A stretch of DNA of 64,000 nt from Muricea muricata (lineage: Eukaryota; Cnidaria; Anthozoa; Malacalcyonacea; Plexauridae). The notes below the pieces were generated by a model, which saw only the letters and a list, made by a program, of their open reading frames with translations, searched no databases and was not told the DNA's origin. The position numbers and the translations under genes were made by a program. The stretch covers positions 1,885,001 to 1,949,000 of the forward strand of contig OY979731.1 of NCBI GenBank assembly GCA_963855995.1, given 5' to 3'. Shown here in pieces: positions 25,760 to 37,517 of this stretch (positions are counted from its first letter, which is position 1; each line of letters opens with the position of its first letter).

Positions 25760-27520
25760 GATCTCTTCTAAAGTGTTTAGCGCAATTAAAAAGAAGTTGT
25801 TTGAGTTCATTCATCATGGATATAAATGGATTTTTTAGCTGCAAATCCAGGAATTTTAAGAAAAATTGGCTTCAAACCACAAAACAAAAAAAAACTATGC
25901 AATAATGGGTCATATACAATGACCAGGACTCGTAGTTGTTTTCATCAATCATATCTTTTGAAGTTTACCTAAACTGAACCTTATTTGCAAAAAAAAAACA
26001 GACCCAAGGAAAAGCCCTGAAAACCCTTCTGAAATGAGCAGTGATAAAAATTCCTTAAAATTGACAAAAAATTCCTTACAATTTATTACGTAAATGTATG
26101 TTAAATTTAAACAATATTTTTGTTCTATTGTTGTCTCGCTTGCTTGACTCAAAATTTTTTCGTTCGGAAACTCAAATATTCCAATTTCAAAACCGACCTG
26201 TGATTGGCTGAACAAAAATACCTGAATGAAATCCTGTAGCTGATTGGACAAATTCTAGAGGAGTCAACAGCTATGTTTCGCTTTTTATGCTAATGTAACG
26301 AGTTCTGCTTTGTATCGTGTCCATGACTTATTTGCCAGTTTCAGAAACACAAATAACCACTTTTATAGGGAGGGTGGTTAAAATTTCCGAAAATTTTCCG
26401 CGCGCACGTTTAAACTTTCGTCATGTTTCCCGCATGTTGTAACATTTCACGACCATAGTTCACTTTGCTGCTGTCACAAATGATCGCCATCTGTTGTTTA
26501 CCTTACGACGCGAAGCAAAATGTTCAAGAGATAAAATCGCCCCAAAACTTTATTAAATTGTTACCACCTGTCAGACAAGTACTTAAATAACCGCTTCGGT
26601 ATTTTCGTATCACTGCAAAACAGCCAAGGCGATGAAAACTGATCCAATAAAAAATAAATTACAATACACGTACCTTACCAAAGCGCGAATGCAGTTTAGT
26701 TACCACAAAAACCGCCATCTTTTTTAATCCAATTGCTAAATGATCACAAGTCAATTGTATAAAATGATAACACAAACCTTAACTCTTCTCCTAGTTCCTT
26801 CCATAAATCTTCCAATTAAAAATTTAGCGTCGTCATGTTCGAAGCTCAATAATCCGTACCACGTTTAAAATTAGAAGAAAACGAAGCGAATTTTGCTCAA
26901 CATAGCATTGAATGACTATTGACTTCGCCATTCAATTTCAAACTTTATTTAATGTTTTACTTATATACATTGTTAACTATAATCTATAATATCCACATAT
27001 ACATAAAATGCAATTAAGCCAAATTCAATCTGACGCCTAATGGCTACAATTTCAATATGGCTACGTATCCATGAGTCAGGTTGGTGGCAGAACTGCAAAA
27101 CTGACCAAAGTTGGGCTGATTATTTTGCGCCTAAATTACGAAAGAGATTGGCGCGTCGAAATGTCTTTTGTTGTGACTGAACCGAATTATTTTCATAACC
27201 ATGTTAATGTGTTTTCTTAATCTCCTAATGCTTATTTTTGTTTCTCGAAATTGGAACAACGTGGCTCAGGAATACCCTTTAAACTTGGCCAAAAATACCC
27301 GCGCAGTCGGGATGAAAGTGTTTACATAAAAAAAACAACTGCTCACTTGAACCCCATCTCATGCGAAGCGACATCTTACCCACCACCAGACTTCAATGAA
27401 GGACAATGTCCGGCCCACAGGGGATGCTGTCACCCCACTCGTTCCAATATGGGCACGTTTTTTAACCAACGGGACCCATATGATCGCAAACTTAAGGACA
27501 CTCACATAAACATGCTGGTC
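25760..27520. other. No recognisable gene
   Basis: AT-rich sequence. The open frames at 25949-26251 (minus) and 27251-27538 (plus) show no domain, and no convincing splice structure was seen. Confidence 0.5.
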
Positions 27521-27527
27521 TCGCACC

Positions 27528-27670
27528 AGGGTTGGTAGATTGCCTGCACAAATAAGCCAAATTTTTAATAATGCTCATTGTTTTCCTTTGTAGTTCCCTT
27601 TCGTTCTCTTTCTCATTTTGATGGCACTAATGACGGTTTGGCTTATTTATTCATGAAATCTACCAACCCT
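27528..27670. mobile_element. Short MITE-like element
   Basis: The terminal inverted repeat is AGGGTTGGTAGATT...AATAAGCCAAA against TTTGGCTTATT...AATCTACCAACCCT (about 35 bp each, allowing gaps). The spacer is non-coding. Confidence 0.7.
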
Positions 27671-27800
27671 GTCTCGCATGGTCAGATAGACTCATAAAAA
27701 CATGACAATCTCACGCAATCAGCTGAACTCTTGTGAACCTACTGATATCACACAGGCAACTGGACTGAACTAAGCACATCTAAAGCACTCTATCAACATA

Positions 27801-28039
27801 CAGGGGTCGGTTATACTTATACGAATGATGGATAGCGCAATTCACCGGACAATGGTTTTTTAACCGCCATGGAAAGGCATAAAAAGCACCAGCGATATTG
27901 AACTCGCAAGAGACAAAAGTGCCTTCGACTAAAAACTGCTTTACTTTAATACGGGTTTTACCAGTTACTTAACACGCTTAAAAGAACCACTATTTAATTT
28001 GTGGACAGCGCTATTTACCTTTCGTACAACCGACCCCTC
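27801..28039. mobile_element. MITE-like element with CAGGGGTCGGTT ends, in the GPCR 3' flank
   Basis: Left end CAGGGGTCGGTTATAC; right end GTACAACCGACCCCTCA (inverted). It shares the internal ACTCGCAAGAGA motif with copies at 57985-58154 and about 60230-60375. It ends 28 bp beyond the GPCR stop codon, so it probably lies in the 3' UTR. Confidence 0.7.
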
Positions 28040-28067
28040 ATCTCTACCCGGTTAGGCGGACTTTCAA

Positions 28068-29750
28068 CTAAAAGCTCCCTTCTTCACAAGCGTTTTTCTT
28101 GTGATTTAAAGTTGTAAAAATTTCGCTCGTCTTTCGTGAAAGCATCGACTGTCGCAAGTTGCCATTTGCATCGCGACCGAGGCGTCTTTTTAAACCCAAA
28201 AAATGCATGAACGAACGTCGAAAGTCGGGGCTGACGATAGTGTATATTAAAGGATTCGCCGAAGAATTCGCGAGAACGCTGATGATGCTCGCGAAAAACA
28301 GCGTTCGCGTGTAACGATAACGCGACATGTCCGCGAAGACGATTGAAAGACGAAACGCGGTGAACGGCAGCATCGTAACGAAGAACACGATAACGACGGG
28401 CGTGAGAACGCGCAGGGCTTTCGCGTTTCGTTGTATTTGCTTCGTGAGGTCGTCCCGAAGTGCACTGCGCGATGAGGACTTTGTCATCTGCCGGTGGAAT
28501 CCGGAACTCGCCTTGAGGGACACCCGGATTCGAAGGTAGTAGTACAGTATCAAGGCCAGCGGCAGGACGTAGAATAACACGTTTAAGACTATGAAGTAGG
28601 CGATGTGAGTGGCATGGTTCGGCCAAACAACATCGCATACCTGAATTCTTGGTATCAGGCGCATGTACACCCATAAGGGAACAGAGATTATAACGACTGG
28701 GAGTAACCAAGTTGCAACTAGGATGTAGCGAGCTTTTTTTCGTGATAGTTGACTGCGCATTATGTAAACGATTCCTCGGTATCTAAACAAAAAGAACGAA
28801 ATGAAAACCATAAGTTATCATAATCATCATCCTTATCGATATATTCACCACTATCATCATCATCATCATCATCATCAGTACTTTTCCCAATACCATCATC
28901 ATCATCAATACTATCCCCAATATCACCATCATCATCAATACTATCCCCAATACCATCATCATCATCAATGCTATCCCCAATACCATCATCACCATCAATA
29001 CCATCCCCAATACCATCATCATCAACAATACTATCCCCAATACCATCATCATCAACAATACTATCCCCAATACCATCATCATCATCAATACTATCACAAA
29101 TACCATCATCATCATCAATGCTATCACCCAATACTATCATGGTAATCAATACTATCCCCAATACCATCATGATCATCGTCGTCGTCAGTAGCACCACAAT
29201 CAATATCATCATTAACAGCATCACAATCGATATCATCATTAACACCGCCACAATCACCATCATCTACTAACCTATGAAAAGATATGGCCACAATGGACAT
29301 GATGGACACACCATAAAACGAATCAGACAACGGGTAAATCACGCGACAAAAAAACTCTCCAAATGGCCAGACAAAATTCTTGATCTCCAGGCCCAATATG
29401 AATGTATGCGAAAGGGTAAGAACACCAATATCAGCGATCGCCAAATTCTGGATAAAAAGATTCGAAATCGACTTCTTCATATGTGGATTGCGACGAACAG
29501 AAAGGATGACCAAAACGTTTCCTAACAACCCGAAGACGACCAGTATGCATTGGATAATATAGAATAACACTTCTGCGTAGTAAGGAAATAAGAATTGTTG
29601 CGTTAACGAACCGTTCTGCGCCGGTTTCCCCATCTGAGGCGAGTTCACCACATCGCTTGAGTTTAAACTGACGTTCGTTGAATAGTTTTGAGCCATCGTG
29701 TTGTATGTCTCCCGTGGGAAAGCTTGAATGAATCTAGCTATTTTAGGCAA
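28068..29750 (-). CDS. Class A (rhodopsin-like) G-protein-coupled receptor, two exons
   Basis: Seven-helix membrane receptor, likely for a peptide or amine. Exon 1 is 29750 (or 29696)-29272 and exon 2 is 28782-28068. Donor AG|GTTAGT and acceptor TTTTTGTTTAG join a phase-2 split Arg codon. From the second Met (29696) the protein is 379 residues (397 from the first). N-terminal glycosylation sites NYS, NVS and NSS favour an outside N-terminus. Landmarks: N60 (GNVLVI), D89 (LAIAD), C117 and C191 disulphide pair, H141-R142-Y143 in place of DRY, W167, P216, P281 and N318-PLIY. The usual TM6 Trp is Met279 (TMLPF). It ends in a Lys/Arg-rich tail. The ligand cannot be inferred; the general look is of a neuropeptide-type receptor. 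Confidence 0.9.
28783..29271 (-). repeat. GPCR intron filled with a GAT/ATC minisatellite
   Basis: The 489-bp intron is mostly ATC/GAT triplets. A roughly 30-bp secondary unit (CCATCATCATCATCAA then TACTATCCCCAATA) repeats about eight times between 28889 and 29160. Open frames in it rich in Asp, His or Met are artefacts. Confidence 0.9.
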
Positions 29751-29759
29751 GAAATCTAG

Positions 29760-31375
29760 AAATTCCGATCACACAAACGGTCTCCAAGACTGAAACTCCA
29801 GATAAAATGTTGTCAATTCACGATGGCTGTCCACGCCTGCCCAAAACAGACAGGAACCTTTAAGCCTAATGCACAGCAAGTATCAGAGGTAATCTTCCCC
29901 GACAATCTCCTTAAAACACCTAAATTCCTAATAAATCTTTTACTACGAATGAAAAATCGTCCCCTTCAAAAGCCCACGTTCAATTGACTGCTTTACACCG
30001 CGTGATTTCGAAGCTAACTGCTCTTTCAGAAATAAATCTTTCAACAGAGCACTCGTAATGAACTTTTGACAACAAATGAAAAATAGTTACTCAAAGTGCA
30101 CTGTTTAAAATGCCAAACGTCGACAGTCGCAGGGATATTTTTAAGATAACCCCGCTCGAATCTTTCAACAAAGCACTTTAATGTTCCAGATAAGCCTCTT
30201 GAAATAAAAGCAATTCTTTTTGAAATATTGGACCGGTACTTGTGAAACAACTCGATTAGTCAGGCACTGTGCGAAACCAGATGGCTTTGAGATACAACGT
30301 TCGATAAAGGCCGTCTAAAAATCGGGAAATCTTTTTCAATTACCGTTCATAAGTTGCCTAAAACAACGGCCGCCCTAGTCTATGTCGAAATGCCAATATT
30401 ATAACGATGAAATCCCAAACCAGTCTATCAGCACTGATCCTAAAGAGACGAAGAATAAGGACTTTAAAATGTGGGGCAACTACAAAACCTTTGATTTTGG
30501 CGAGACTTGCAGTCAGTTGGATGTTCAGGCGAGACTTGTTTCATGTGATGTCAACATTGGACGAATTGTGCATTTCTAACGCAGTTCATATCTCATTGAA
30601 AATGCAAAGTACTTAGCAGAAAAGGTTTCGAAAAAGGGCAAGCAAGATATAGCAAACACAGTTCACTGAAATTAAAAGTAGAAATCCTAGCTCACTCAAT
30701 AAAATGAAACACAATTTTGCCAACAATTACGAAATGCAAAGTGACAAAACAAATCACATCGAAAATTATAAACACTGATTTCACCCACGAAAACACCCCA
30801 TATGGCTAGAATTAAAAATTCTTGATAATTGCGCGCTATCTTGTTTCAAGCATATTGTTTGCCAAGACGCATTAGTCTCTAATAGCCTCTTTGTTATGGG
30901 TGGCATAAATTATCTTCACGAAAGAAGAAAAATGTGGTTTCAATCAGGAATTTCTTAATCAACCCATTTCTGCAAATTTTGGATGGCAACGAGACATGAA
31001 AGGCATCAAACCAAAAGGCGGTAATCTCATTATTCAACAATGTACCTAAGCACTTACAGTGAGTAGTAGAATTCTCTCGAACAGTCGATCGAACTTTTAC
31101 ACAACTGCACCTGACATGTATATAGCTAACTAAATTTTGCATGTATAAAATTGGAACTTTAATGCGAGGACTTTTTGACAGACAATCAGTAAATTACCGA
31201 CTCAATTTATTTTAAAATGCATTTCCATTTGCGCTGGTCTGGTGTTACCACAGATGAAAAACGAAACTAAACCAAACTTTAAAACTATTCTTCCAAGAGG
31301 TCCTGTATCGAACATCTCCGTCACTAAAGAACAGTGTTACTAAAGGAAGAAACGTAAACTTATTCTTATCGTATC
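29760..31375. other. GPCR upstream region, no other gene seen
   Basis: Unique-looking AT-rich sequence 5' of the receptor. The short frames at 30041-30250, 30382-30616 and 30894-31142 have no recognisable content. Confidence 0.5.
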
Positions 31376-31379
31376 TCCA

Positions 31380-31745
31380 GGAAGAACAGTCTAGAACTGA
31401 AGAGCTTGTAGAGCTATCCCCTATAAATAAAGTTAGTTTAGTTTAGGTTTCCTCCTGTAGTAACACTGGATCAATAAGAGACGATCCTTACTGGACCTCT
31501 AGGAAGAACAGTTTAGAACTGATAGAGCTATCCAGTATAAATAAAGTTAGTTTAGTTTAGGTTTCTTCCTGTAGTAACACTGGGTCAATAACAGATGATC
31601 CTTACTGAACCTCTAGGAAGAACAGTTTAGAACTGATAGAGCTATCCAGTATAAATAAAGTTAGTTTAGTTTAGGTTTCTTCCTGTAGTAACACTGGATC
31701 AATAAGAGATGATCCTTACTGAACCTCTAGGAAGAACAGTTTAAA
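31380..31745 (+). repeat. 114-bp minisatellite array (about 3 units)
   Basis: Unit landmarks: AGGTTTCCTCCTGTAGTAAC, ACTGGATCAATAAGAGATGA, TCCTTACTGGACCTCTAGGA, AGAACAGTTTAGAACTGATA, GAGCTATCCAGTATAAATAA, AGTTAGTTTAGTTT. The spacing measured at 40161-40275 is 114 bp. The unit contains the short hairpin GGATCA(n)TGATCC. Confidence 0.9.
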
Positions 31746-32574
31746 ATTTATGCACTTGACCCCTGTTCAGGCTCTTCCCTTTAAGGTAAGACCCATACAG
31801 TTACAAATGTAATATATCCCTTGAATCCTGTAATAGCCAGCAACTACATATCCGTTTTGAAATGTCACCTCGTATATAAAATCTCAAATCCAAAATCATA
31901 TTGCCTAAAGACGTCAAATTACTTTTCGTATAAAATACCACAGAAAACTCGCATACCTGAACGAGACAAAACCTGTATATAGTCCACCAAGGTCGCGGGA
32001 GAACTTCCCAAAATGGACAAGACTTCTAATTCTCTCCAAACTTTAGCCCTTAAAGATCTTCTCAAAGAAAACAGCGTCTTTTTAAGCCAATATTTGGGAA
32101 GTACTCTTCAGAACACGCGTCATCTACAACGCAAAACATCCTAATGAACATTCTTCCATTAGCGCCTGTCTACAGATATTTGCTTATCTCGTAATTACCG
32201 GCCGCTTGGAGGGAAAATAAAATTATAAAAATATTTGCCCTCGTCTCAAAACTACAAGCAGATGCGCGCAATTATTTTTTCAAATCCGCTACGTCCATGA
32301 TAACTTTAGTGATGTCGTCTTGGGACGCGCTTTAACAAACCCTGTCAGAGCCTGCATGACCATTTGTGGTTTGGTTTTCTGCTTTATCACAAACTGCGTG
32401 AGATAAAGAACTGCGGAAAAACGTCAGAGCTGCGCAATATATTTCCCCGCATTTCCTGAATGTGCAGATAGATTGCGATAACCCGATCGCTCCCACTGGT
32501 TGGGCTACTGATGTTTCCGTGATATTGCTAACACAAAACATCTCTAGACAACTAGACCTGTTGGAACATTAGTT

Positions 32575-33345
32575 TATGAGAATTGATAGAGCTATCCAGC
32601 ATGAAATAAAGTTAGTTTAGTTCAGGTTTCTTCCTGTAGTAACACTGGATCAATAAGAGATGATCCTTGCTGGACCTTTAGGAAGAACAGTTTAGAACTG
32701 ATAGAGCTATCCAGTCTAAATAAAGTTAGTTCAGTTTAGGTTTCCTCCTCTAGTAACATTGGATGAATAAGAGATGATCCTTACTGGACCTTTAGGAAGA
32801 AGTAAACTCTATAAAAGTTAGTTTAGTTTACGTTTCTTTCTGTAGTAACACTGGATCAATAAGAAATGTTCCTTACTGGACCTCTAGGAAGAACAGGTTA
32901 GAACTGATGGAACTATCCAGTATAAATAAAGTTAGTTTAGTTAAGGTTTCCTCCTGTAGTAACACTGGATCAATAAGAGGTGATCCTTACTGCACCTCTA
33001 GGAAGAACAGTTTAGAACTGATAGAGTTATCCACTACAATAAAGTTAGTTTAGTATAGGTTTTCTCCCGTAGTAACACTGGATCAATAAGATATGATCTT
33101 TACTGGACCTCTAGAAAGAACAGTTTAGAGCTGATAGAGGTGTCCAGTATGAACAAAGTTAGTTTAATTTAGGTATCCTCCTGTAGTAACGCTGCATCAA
33201 TAAGATATAATCCTTACTGAACCTCCAGAAAGAACAGTTTAGAGTTGATACAGCTGTCCAGTAAAAACAAAGTTAGTTTAATTTACGTTTTCTCCTGTAG
33301 TAACACTGGATCAATAAGAGATTATCCTTACTGGACTTCTACGAA
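32575..33345 (+). repeat. 114-bp minisatellite array (about 7 units, diverged)
   Basis: Same unit as 31380-31745, with more substitutions and a truncated unit near 32800. Confidence 0.9.
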
Positions 33346-33852
33346 CAACCACGCCCTGTCAGACCTGCCACAAAATCTGGTGCCAAGAGGTAATTATTTT
33401 GACTCTAATGTTTGCTCATTGTCAAGATGTTTACTTTTGTTTGTTTTGCCTTGCCTTCAAAATTTCATTTTTCGAATAGCATTTCAGAATTAGAACAAGT
33501 GGGTGTCCACCAATCATCCAAACGTGTAGCCGACAGCCAAACTAAATGATGGCTAAACAAAGAAAACGCCAATGCAATTTGAACCAGGGCGCCAGGGAAC
33601 AGAAAGAAGAAAGCGATAGGTCACAAAAATAACAGTTCTTTAACTGTTGAAACAATATACTGCGCGGAATTCAACGTTCGGAGAGATCTTTATCGGAAGT
33701 TTATAGAGATTATATCGAAAAGTTATAAATCGTTTAGGGTAGCAAAAGATCCTATGTTTTCGATCGTTCTGCGCGCAGTAACGAAGTCAGTCAGACAGTT
33801 TCGTCATGTCATGTAAATTTCAGATATTGCATACTAAACCGGCTTATATTAT

Positions 33853-34310
33853 CAGTGTAGGTAGTGCAGTTAATAGTACACGAAAGGTATAGGTTCTTTT
33901 GCTACCTGAATACTAACTTCACTAACGTTGTCAGTGTAGGTAGTGCAGTTAATAGTACACGAAAGATATAGGTTCTTTCACTGCCTGAATACTAACTTCA
34001 CTAACGTTGTCAGTGTAGGTAGTGCAGTTAAAAGTACACGAAAGGTATAGGTTCTTTCACTACCTGAATACTAACTTCACTAACGTTGTCAGTGTAGGTA
34101 GTGCAGTCAATAGTACACGAAAGATATAGGTTCTTTCACTACCTGAATACTAACTTCACTAACGTTGTCAGAGTAGGTAGTGCAGTTAATAGTACACGAA
34201 AGGTATAGGTTCTTTCACTACCTGAATACTAACTTCACTAACGTTGTCAGAGTAGGTAGTGCAGTTAATAGTACACGAAAGATATAGGTTCTTTCACTAC
34301 CTGAACGCTC
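33853..34310. repeat. 79-bp tandem repeat (about 6 units)
   Basis: Starts of CAGTGTAGGTAGTGCAGTTA at 33853, 33932 and 34011 give a 79-bp period. Each unit also carries ACACGAAAGGTATAGGTTCT and ACTAACTTCACTAACGTTGT. Units are nearly identical, pointing to recent amplification. Confidence 0.92.
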
Positions 34311-34860
34311 GTTTTTCGTCTTAGACGGTGAGAATACGAAGCATTCATTCGTTATTATAGGGAGCTGTCTTGAATTCAACCCAGGACGACGAAGGAAGGA
34401 AACGTGAGAATTAATAAAAAAATTTCATTACTCGGCCCCTGCTTGTGCTATGCTTCCACGGCCCTTCCAAATGTATACATTTGGTTTCCTTATCCATAAT
34501 CACAAAAACATCTCCACCAGCTCCTTGAACAATTTGTCTCGAAATGAACGTTGATTTACGCTTAGATAGCATCCACTATGCATGGACAAGTACAGAGTAA
34601 ACATTAAGTGTACACTCGCAATCGTTTCATGCATCACACGCATATTTAACTGATTTTCCTTTTAGCCCCAAAAAATTTCCAATGCTTGTTTCATGGCTCG
34701 CTTCCCGAGTGGAATTTACAAATGGCTACCTAAATAACAAACTGAAATAGAAATCTTGCGGTCGTACTCCTCGTTAAAACTCCGTATAAAGGGGGAAAAC
34801 GCTGTTTATCGATTTAGGTAGTGAAATAACCTCTATAACTCAATATCGAAGTGTTTATAT
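34311..34860. other. No recognisable gene
   Basis: Unique AT-rich sequence without repeat or coding signal. Confidence 0.5.
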
Positions 34861-34863
34861 TAC

Positions 34864-35057
34864 CTCGGGGCAACTTTCAGACACATTTAGCGCGTTACCA
34901 CAAATTATCCGAAATGCCACAGCATGCACGGCAGGTTTTCCGTAACCTTCGCTGAATTTGATAAAATCATCGCAGTTCAAAGTGCACAAGAAATATCGCC
35001 TAGCACTCCGACACGAAGATGCGTAGATATATTTATTATATAGTTGACAGTAAGATA
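34864..35057 (-). CDS. Possible internal exon, unknown protein
   Basis: The minus frame between acceptor GTATTTTCAG and donor GAG|GTAATA is open for 64 codons plus 2 nt. It reads CTLNCDDFIKFSEGYGKPA then VHAVAFRIICGN and VSESCPE. Composition is protein-like, but no family is recognised. The exon borders a palindromic repeat (35079-35101), so it may belong to a transposable element. No partner exon was found. Confidence 0.35.
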
Positions 35058-35078
35058 CTGAAAATACACCGTAAGATA

Positions 35079-35101
35079 TTTTCCATATCTTCACTAGTGA
35101 A
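35079..35101. repeat. Perfect short palindrome ATATCTTCACTAGTGAAGATAT
   Basis: A 22-bp perfect inverted repeat centred on ACTAGT, probably the remnant end of a fold-back element. Confidence 0.7.
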
Positions 35102-35381
35102 GATATCGAACACGTGATCATTTCCCGCCAATAATTCTGTATTTTCAAAATGGCGATGTTTGTAAGAGCAGCGAACCAATTTTCACCTTTGTTTAAAGAA
35201 AAAAACTGCATGTTTGTGCCGGAAAAAATGGAAATAATACGAGAAAACACTAAAATGATGAACAGGTATTGTTTTAATTTAAATAATATTGAAATAAAGC
35301 CATGTTTTTAGCATTATTGATCGAAAATTAATATTACTGACTTGGGTCTTAAATTGTTTACAACAATATAATAAACAGAAC

Positions 35382-35519
35382 ATTACACGGCGGTTTGAAG
35401 ATATGAATTTTATCTTCTCGTGGTGAAAACAATATTTTACTCACTCGCTGCGCTCGTTCGTAAAACATTGTTTTAACCACTCGAAGATAAAATTCATATC
35501 TTCGCACCGCCGTGTAATA
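35382..35519. mobile_element. 138-bp fold-back element (ACGGCGG ends)
   Basis: ATTACACGGCGGTTTGAAGA...AATTTTATCTTC is mirrored by GAAGATAAAATT...TCTTCGCACCGCCGTGTAAT. A diverged copy lies at 52630-52790. Confidence 0.85.
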
Positions 35520-35634
35520 TCCTCTATATATACAGTATTTTATCATAATCGACAGATATCGTATCTCTTGCAGTGCCGCCACTTATATAAGCTGGTTCGG
35601 CTGTCCATTACTGGAAACGCGAGTGTGCTACACC

Positions 35635-36030
35635 GTAATACGACCTGATACGCTTTATTTTGGTACCCTGTAGCTTCACTTAAAATATATTCCAGTACTT
35701 TGTATTTACATATTTTAAACAAGAACAGCAATGCCTATAAAACTATCGACTTTCAAAAATTCTTTTGTTTATGACAAAGCTGAAAACCAACGCTGAATGT
35801 TTGCGTTATTTTTGACATCAGAAACATCACTATTGCATGTTGGTTAAAAAGTTTTACCAAAACATTCTTCGATGATGATTTTCAGCCTTGTTTACCCCTG
35901 AAAAAGTTTTAAAAGTCGATAGTTCCATAGACATTGCTATTCTTGTTTAAAATATGTAATTACAAAGTCCTGGAATATATTTAAAGTGAAGTTACAGGGT
36001 TCCAAAGTAAAGCGTATCAGGCCGTATTAC
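35635..36030. mobile_element. 396-bp MITE with about 118-bp terminal inverted repeats
   Basis: The left arm (35635-35753) and right arm (35912-36030) match as reverse complements with few differences: GTAATACGACCTGATACGCT, CCCTGTAGCTTCACTT, TTTTAAACAAGAACAGCAAT, AACTATCGACTTT. Non-coding core. A second copy lies at 41792-42140. Confidence 0.88.
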
Positions 36031-36415
36031 GGATGCCATTGTCGCTTTCCAGTTCATGTTTCTAGCCAATTCCATTGTATATACGGAGATACTCATTCTA
36101 GCTAAAACTCAACATTTAGAAAAGCACTTGAAACAGCAGAGATAAGAAAACTACCTAAAATATGCTCCCTTGCGATCAAATATCCATTTATCATCCGTCG
36201 AAAGTACTAGACAATATCAAAGCAGAAATCAGCCGCACTATTTTAATGGAGCGATACAGAAATACATTAGACCTTCTGACGTCATAACACGTTATGTATA
36301 AGCAGTGCAACATGGGATTACTGAGTTAAGAGGCCGCCAAAAAACTATATGAATATAGCGATTAATAGAATGTCATATCATTTCATATAGTGCTACCATA
36401 TGAAACATATGTAGT

Positions 36416-37285
36416 TTTGTTTAGGTTTCCTCCTACAGTAACACTGGATCAATAAGAGATAATCCTTACTGGGCCTCTCGGAAGAACAGTTTAGAACTGA
36501 TAAAGCTATCCAGTATAAATAAAGTTAGTTTTGTTTAGGTTTCCTCCTACAGCAACACTGGATCAATAAGAGATAATCCTTACTGGGCCTCTCGGAAGAA
36601 CAGTTTAGAACTGATAAAGCTATCCAGTATAAATAAAGTTAGTTTAGTTTAGGTTTCCTCCTGTAGTAACACTGGATCAATAAGAGATAATCCTTACTGG
36701 ACCTCTGGGAAGAACAGTTTAGAACTGATAGAGCTATCCAGTATAAATAAAGTTAGTTTAGTTTAGGTTTCCTCCTGTAGTAACACTGGATCAATAAGAG
36801 ATGATCCTTACTGGACCTCTCGGAAGAACAGTTTAGAACTGGTAGAGCTATCCAGTATTAAAAAAGGTAGTTTAGTTTAGGTTTCCTCCTGTAGAAACAC
36901 TGGGTCAATAAGAGATGATCTTTACTGGACCTCTAGGAAGAACAGTTTAGAAGTGATAGAGCTATCCAGTATAAACAAAGTTAGTTTAGTTTAGGTTTCC
37001 TCCTGTAGTAACACTGGATATATAAGAGATGATCCTTACTGGACCTCTAGGAAGAACAGTTTAGAACTGATAGAGCTATCCAGTATTAAAAAAGGTAGTT
37101 TAGTTTAGGTTTCCTCCTGTAGAAACACTGGGTCAATAAGAGATGATCTTTACTGGACCTCTAGGAAGAACAGTTTAGAACTGATAGAGCTATCCAGTAT
37201 GAATAAAGTTAGTTTAGTTTAGGTTTCCTTCTGTAGTAACACTGGATCAATAAGAGATGATCTTTACTGGACCTCGAGGAATACT
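36416..37285 (+). repeat. 114-bp minisatellite array, forward (about 7-8 units)
   Basis: Same unit as 31380-31745, in plus orientation. It faces an oppositely oriented array 230 bp downstream. Confidence 0.92.
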
Positions 37286-37517
37286 ATAAACACAACATTT
37301 AAGACATCTTTTTAAGCAGTTCACAAACTACGACAGCTTTATGAAGCTTAATGCTTCAAGGAGGGTCTGGCAGGAACCCCGTTGCGAACTATTAAATATT
37401 GAAGTCGAGAAACATGGATACGGGTAACGACTAATTTTGCCATGAAAAAATGCAATTGTCTTTAACGTATAACTGCAAGAGTCGTGCCATAGCCCCTTAT
37501 CCGTCTAAATTTGTTCC

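Noticed and set aside
28084-28710. 208-codon frame overlapping GPCR exon 2 on the same strand
   Set aside because: Shadow frame; the receptor frame has all class A motifs.
28801-29270. His-, Asp- and Pro/Ser-rich frames inside the GPCR gene
   Set aside because: They lie in the intron and come from the ATC/GAT minisatellite.
31380-33345. Regularly spaced repeats resembling a CRISPR array
   Set aside because: Units are continuous 114-bp tandem copies without unique spacers, in eukaryotic DNA.
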